From: Verrucomicrobiota bacterium
GTDB taxonomy: Bacteria > Verrucomicrobiota > Verrucomicrobiia > Opitutales > Puniceicoccaceae
DNA length: 64,000 bases
Assembly: GCA_038744685.1 (NCBI GenBank)
Contig: JBCDMB010000005.1
Location: 1 to 64,000, forward strand
Direction of reading: 5' to 3'
The notes under the pieces are model-generated. The model worked only from the letters and a program-made list of their open reading frames with translations, did no database searches and was not told where the DNA came from. Positions 61,646 through 64,000 of this stretch are shown piece by piece. How positions within the stretch are numbered: position 1 is the first letter of the stretch; the number at the start of each line of letters is the position of its first letter. Made by a program: the position numbers and the translations under genes.

Positions 61646-63556
61646 ATGACCACAGCCACTGAATACAAACATCCTCTCCTTCCGTTCGAATTGCCGGAAT
61701 CCGTCGCTGCTTTGCTGGCTAGAGCACCGCAGGTATCGGTTCCGAAAAGCGTTGCAGATCTCCACGCCCTGGCGATTCGGGATCGCGATGAGCGGGGGTA
61801 TCACAAGGTATCTTACGAAGTGGAAGGGAGGGGCGAAGTTGTCGAGGCGGAAGTGTGCCGGGTGAAGAATGGCATCGCGGCGAATTACCTTGAGCCCTAC
61901 ATGCGGAGGCGGGATCCGGATTGTATGGTCATCGGTGACGACCGCGCGACCGACAAGCCGACGTTCCGGGAGCGTTTCGGTTCAGACTTCAACGAGCTGC
62001 GGGAAGACACCTTCGATTGGCTGGCTGGTCAGCCATTGGCGGTTTTCCCGTTTTCGGCCGGGATCGAGGGAAAAGGAACGGATGCGATCGTGATCGCTCC
62101 GGATAACGCAGGGTTCTTTGCAATGGGGCTAGCACTGCTTCAGGGAATGCTGACGCCAGACGAGATCCCCGAAGGATTTTCGCCCAAAGCGGTCATTTAT
62201 GTAGCTCCTCCATTCCGGCACACTCACTTCGATGGCAGGCAGGTGGTCGTCCACAATCGGCTCAACGGCATGCATGAGCTTTACAGCTACAACCTCTATC
62301 CCGGACCCAGTGCCAAGAAGGGAATCTACGGCGTGCTCCTCAATCTTGGTGAATCTGAGCATTGGCTGACCATGCATTGCTCAACGGTAAAGGTGGTAAC
62401 TCCCTACGAAACGAGCATTGTGATTTCCCATGAGGGCGCCAGTGGTGGCGGAAAAAGTGAGTTGCTGGAGCAAGCGCATCGCGAAGCGGATGGATCTCTC
62501 CTCATGGGAAAGAATACCGAGACCGGCGAATCCCGTTTTCTCAGCCTACCGCAAAACTGCGAACTGGGCGCGGTTACGGATGACATGGCTCTTTGCCATC
62601 CATCGCTGTCGAAGGGCAAAGGCAAACTGACCCTGATGGACGCCGAAGACGCGTGGTTTCTGCGGGTGAATCACATCGAGAAATATGGTGTCGATCCCCA
62701 CCTTGAGCGGATGACGATCAACCCGTCGGAAGGACTTCTCTTTCTCAACATTGATGCGAAACCGGATAGCACCGCGCTCATCTGGGAGCATATTGAGGAC
62801 GAGCCCGGTTCTCCTTGTCCGAATCCGCGAGTCGTCGTGCCTCGCCGGGTCATTCCCGGAGTGGTTGATGGTGCGGTCGATGTTGACGTGAGGAGCTTCG
62901 GGGTGCGCTGCCCACCCTGCACGAAGAAGAAACCCACCTATGGTATTATCGGTATGTTCCACGTCCTGCCTCCGGCTCTTGCATGGCTCTGGCGGCTGGT
63001 CGCACCTCGAGGGCATGCCAACCCGAGCATTGTCGATACGGAGGGTATGTCCTCCGAGGGAGTGGGTTCCTATTGGCCCTTTGCCACGGGGCGTCGGGTG
63101 GATCAGGCCAACCTATTGCTTGAGCAAATCGTCGATACTCCCTTGGTGCGTTATGTGCTAATTCCCAATCAACACGTCGGCTGCTGGAAAGTCAGCTTTA
63201 TGCCGCAGTGGATTACCCGAGAGTATCTGGCTCGCCGGGGTGGGGCAGCCTTCAACGATGAACAGGTGAAACCGTCGCGTTGCCCCCTTCTCGGGTGGAA
63301 TCCCGGATCGATCCTCGTCGAAGGACGGACGATTGGCTCCTGGTTCTTCAATGTCGATAAGCAGCCTGAAGTCGGGGAAGAAGCCTACGACGTGGGCGCG
63401 GGTATCCTGCGCGACTTCTTCCTGAGCGAGTTGAAGAACTTCGACTCCCCAGATCTCCACCCATTAGGGAAGAAGATCATCGAGTGCTGTCGCGAAGGTG
63501 GCTCGGTGACCGATTACCAGGACCTACTCGGGGAGCCTGTCCTTTCGAAAGCTTGA
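61646..63556 (+). CDS. DUF4914 protein, PEPCK-like
   Basis: 636 residues, full length. A central VISHEGASGGGKSE motif (about 260-273) is a P-loop like that of phosphoenolpyruvate carboxykinase, to which the fold is probably related. LFLNIDAKPD and GHANPSIV, SYWPFATGRRVDQANLLL are also conserved in this family as I remember it. Enzyme activity not known; nucleotide-dependent. Its promoter shares a gap with the divergent AraC-type regulator, so it is likely inducible. Confidence 0.8.
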   Translation: MTTATEYKHPLLPFELPESVAALLARAPQVSVPKSVADLHALAIRDRDERGYHKVSYEVEGRGEVVEAEVCRVKNGIAANYLEPYMRRRDPDCMVIGDDRATDKPTFRERFGSDFNELREDTFDWLAGQPLAVFPFSAGIEGKGTDAIVIAPDNAGFFAMGLALLQGMLTPDEIPEGFSPKAVIYVAPPFRHTHFDGRQVVVHNRLNGMHELYSYNLYPGPSAKKGIYGVLLNLGESEHWLTMHCSTVKVVTPYETSIVISHEGASGGGKSELLEQAHREADGSLLMGKNTETGESRFLSLPQNCELGAVTDDMALCHPSLSKGKGKLTLMDAEDAWFLRVNHIEKYGVDPHLERMTINPSEGLLFLNIDAKPDSTALIWEHIEDEPGSPCPNPRVVVPRRVIPGVVDGAVDVDVRSFGVRCPPCTKKKPTYGIIGMFHVLPPALAWLWRLVAPRGHANPSIVDTEGMSSEGVGSYWPFATGRRVDQANLLLEQIVDTPLVRYVLIPNQHVGCWKVSFMPQWITREYLARRGGAAFNDEQVKPSRCPLLGWNPGSILVEGRTIGSWFFNVDKQPEVGEEAYDVGAGILRDFFLSELKNFDSPDLHPLGKKIIECCREGGSVTDYQDLLGEPVLSKA

Positions 63557-63791
63557 GTAGCCGCACCCATCGATCCCCGGCCGCCAATGGGTGGACGGGG
63601 AAGCGGTGGATGAAAAGGGTTTTCTAAGGAACTTTCCCCGGTTCGTGGAACCGAGGCCATGAACTTTGGAAGCCCAGGAGCTCAGTTCCAGGGTGGTGAG
63701 CGTGGATCGAACTTTGGCGCTATTCGAAGGGAACTTCGGCCGCCCGGGGATGACACCAACTTTTCTGGGCCATGATGTCAAAAGACTTTAG

Positions 63792-64000
63792 CTACTCTCT
63801 ATTTCTCCAGAGGGCAGGGTCGATTGCCTTTTGCATCGAGGCAGCGTCGATGATTTTGCTTCCGAGGAATGTTTGCACCCGAGTACAGGCTTCCATCGGA
63901 TTCTCGATGAAGGAGTGATAGTTGATTTCCAATAACTCCGTGCGAGTGTCTTTTTGGAGAGTGAGTTTGCGGATCGTTTCAAGACATCGGTCTCTATGCT
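63792..64000 (-). CDS. Sulfotransferase-like protein, C-terminal fragment
   Basis: Last 69 codons of a minus-strand gene running in from beyond the window. The frame reads ETIRKLTLQKDTRTELLEINYHSFIENPMEACTRVQTFLG and ends SMQKAIDPALWRNRE. The NYHSFIENPMEACTRVQTFLG segment and the following xxDPxLWRNR resemble the 3-prime-PAPS-dependent sulfotransferase C-terminus (IDYEDLVENP, xxVxPxLYRNR). The start is outside the window. An overlapping alternative frame (63788-63982) is rejected. Confidence 0.6.
   Translation of the reverse strand, partial: HRDRCLETIRKLTLQKDTRTELLEINYHSFIENPMEACTRVQTFLGSKIIDAASMQKAIDPALWRNRE

Noticed and set aside
63524-63781. 85-codon minus-strand frame
   Set aside because: Overlaps the end of DUF4914 and has a Ser/Pro/Lys composition typical of chance frames.

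Overview
The window looks like a chromosomal segment of a Verrucomicrobiota bacterium, most likely the Opitutales/Puniceicoccales side. This is inferred from gene content: RpoD with a histone-H1-like lysine/alanine tail, a dnaG-rpoD operon, a DUF4914 protein, a stand-alone CoaC and ScsB-like DsbD. No rRNA is present to confirm it. Most of the window is housekeeping DNA on both strands in short operons, often with 4-bp ATGA overlaps.

Region 1 (1-5988) is a chromosomal integron. A tyrosine recombinase with all IntI hallmarks (4789-5988, +) is transcribed away from an array of small minus-strand genes. These are separated by nine attC-like imperfect palindromes whose boundaries carry AACG/CGTT core boxes. 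Nine complete cassettes and one cut by the window edge are visible. The cargo is mostly unrecognised: membrane proteins, lipoproteins, an ankyrin protein and a secreted protein.

Region 2 (6.0-31.4 kb) holds malQ and PPi-type phosphofructokinase; trpB-TPR-nucleoside deoxyribosyltransferase-upp; a RAYT transposase inside two copies of its own repeat; an Nramp-like transporter; an S2P protease; yicC; a trpE-sigma factor-M42 peptidase operon; msrB; coaC-holA; purB; argH; and dsbD. Two families of REP-like palindromes lie between genes. A Fur-box-like site precedes a structured, terminator-ended stretch that may be a small RNA (30.56-30.83 kb).

Region 3 (31-54.6 kb) holds a TPR lipoprotein-dnaG-rpoD-lipoprotein operon, amt-glnK with a sigma-54 promoter, cysH, a MurU-AmgK fusion for peptidoglycan sugar recycling, dnaE, two toxin-antitoxin pairs (one flanked by direct repeats, one with a perfect palindromic operator), a TerB-Coq4-like protein, a FUSC exporter and a prolyl oligopeptidase.

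Region 4 (54.6-64 kb) is the most unusual. About twelve tRNA or tRNA-like genes are packed into about 1.04 kb, nearly all of different nominal specificity and several with broken elbow (D-loop/T-loop) or anticodon-loop features. They are followed by a slipin/SPFH protein and a protein with an EIQTDW motif otherwise typical of phage polyvalent proteins. I consider this array-slipin locus and the integron the best candidates for something new. A DUF418 membrane protein, an AraC regulator divergent from DUF4914, and a truncated sulfotransferase-like gene close the window.
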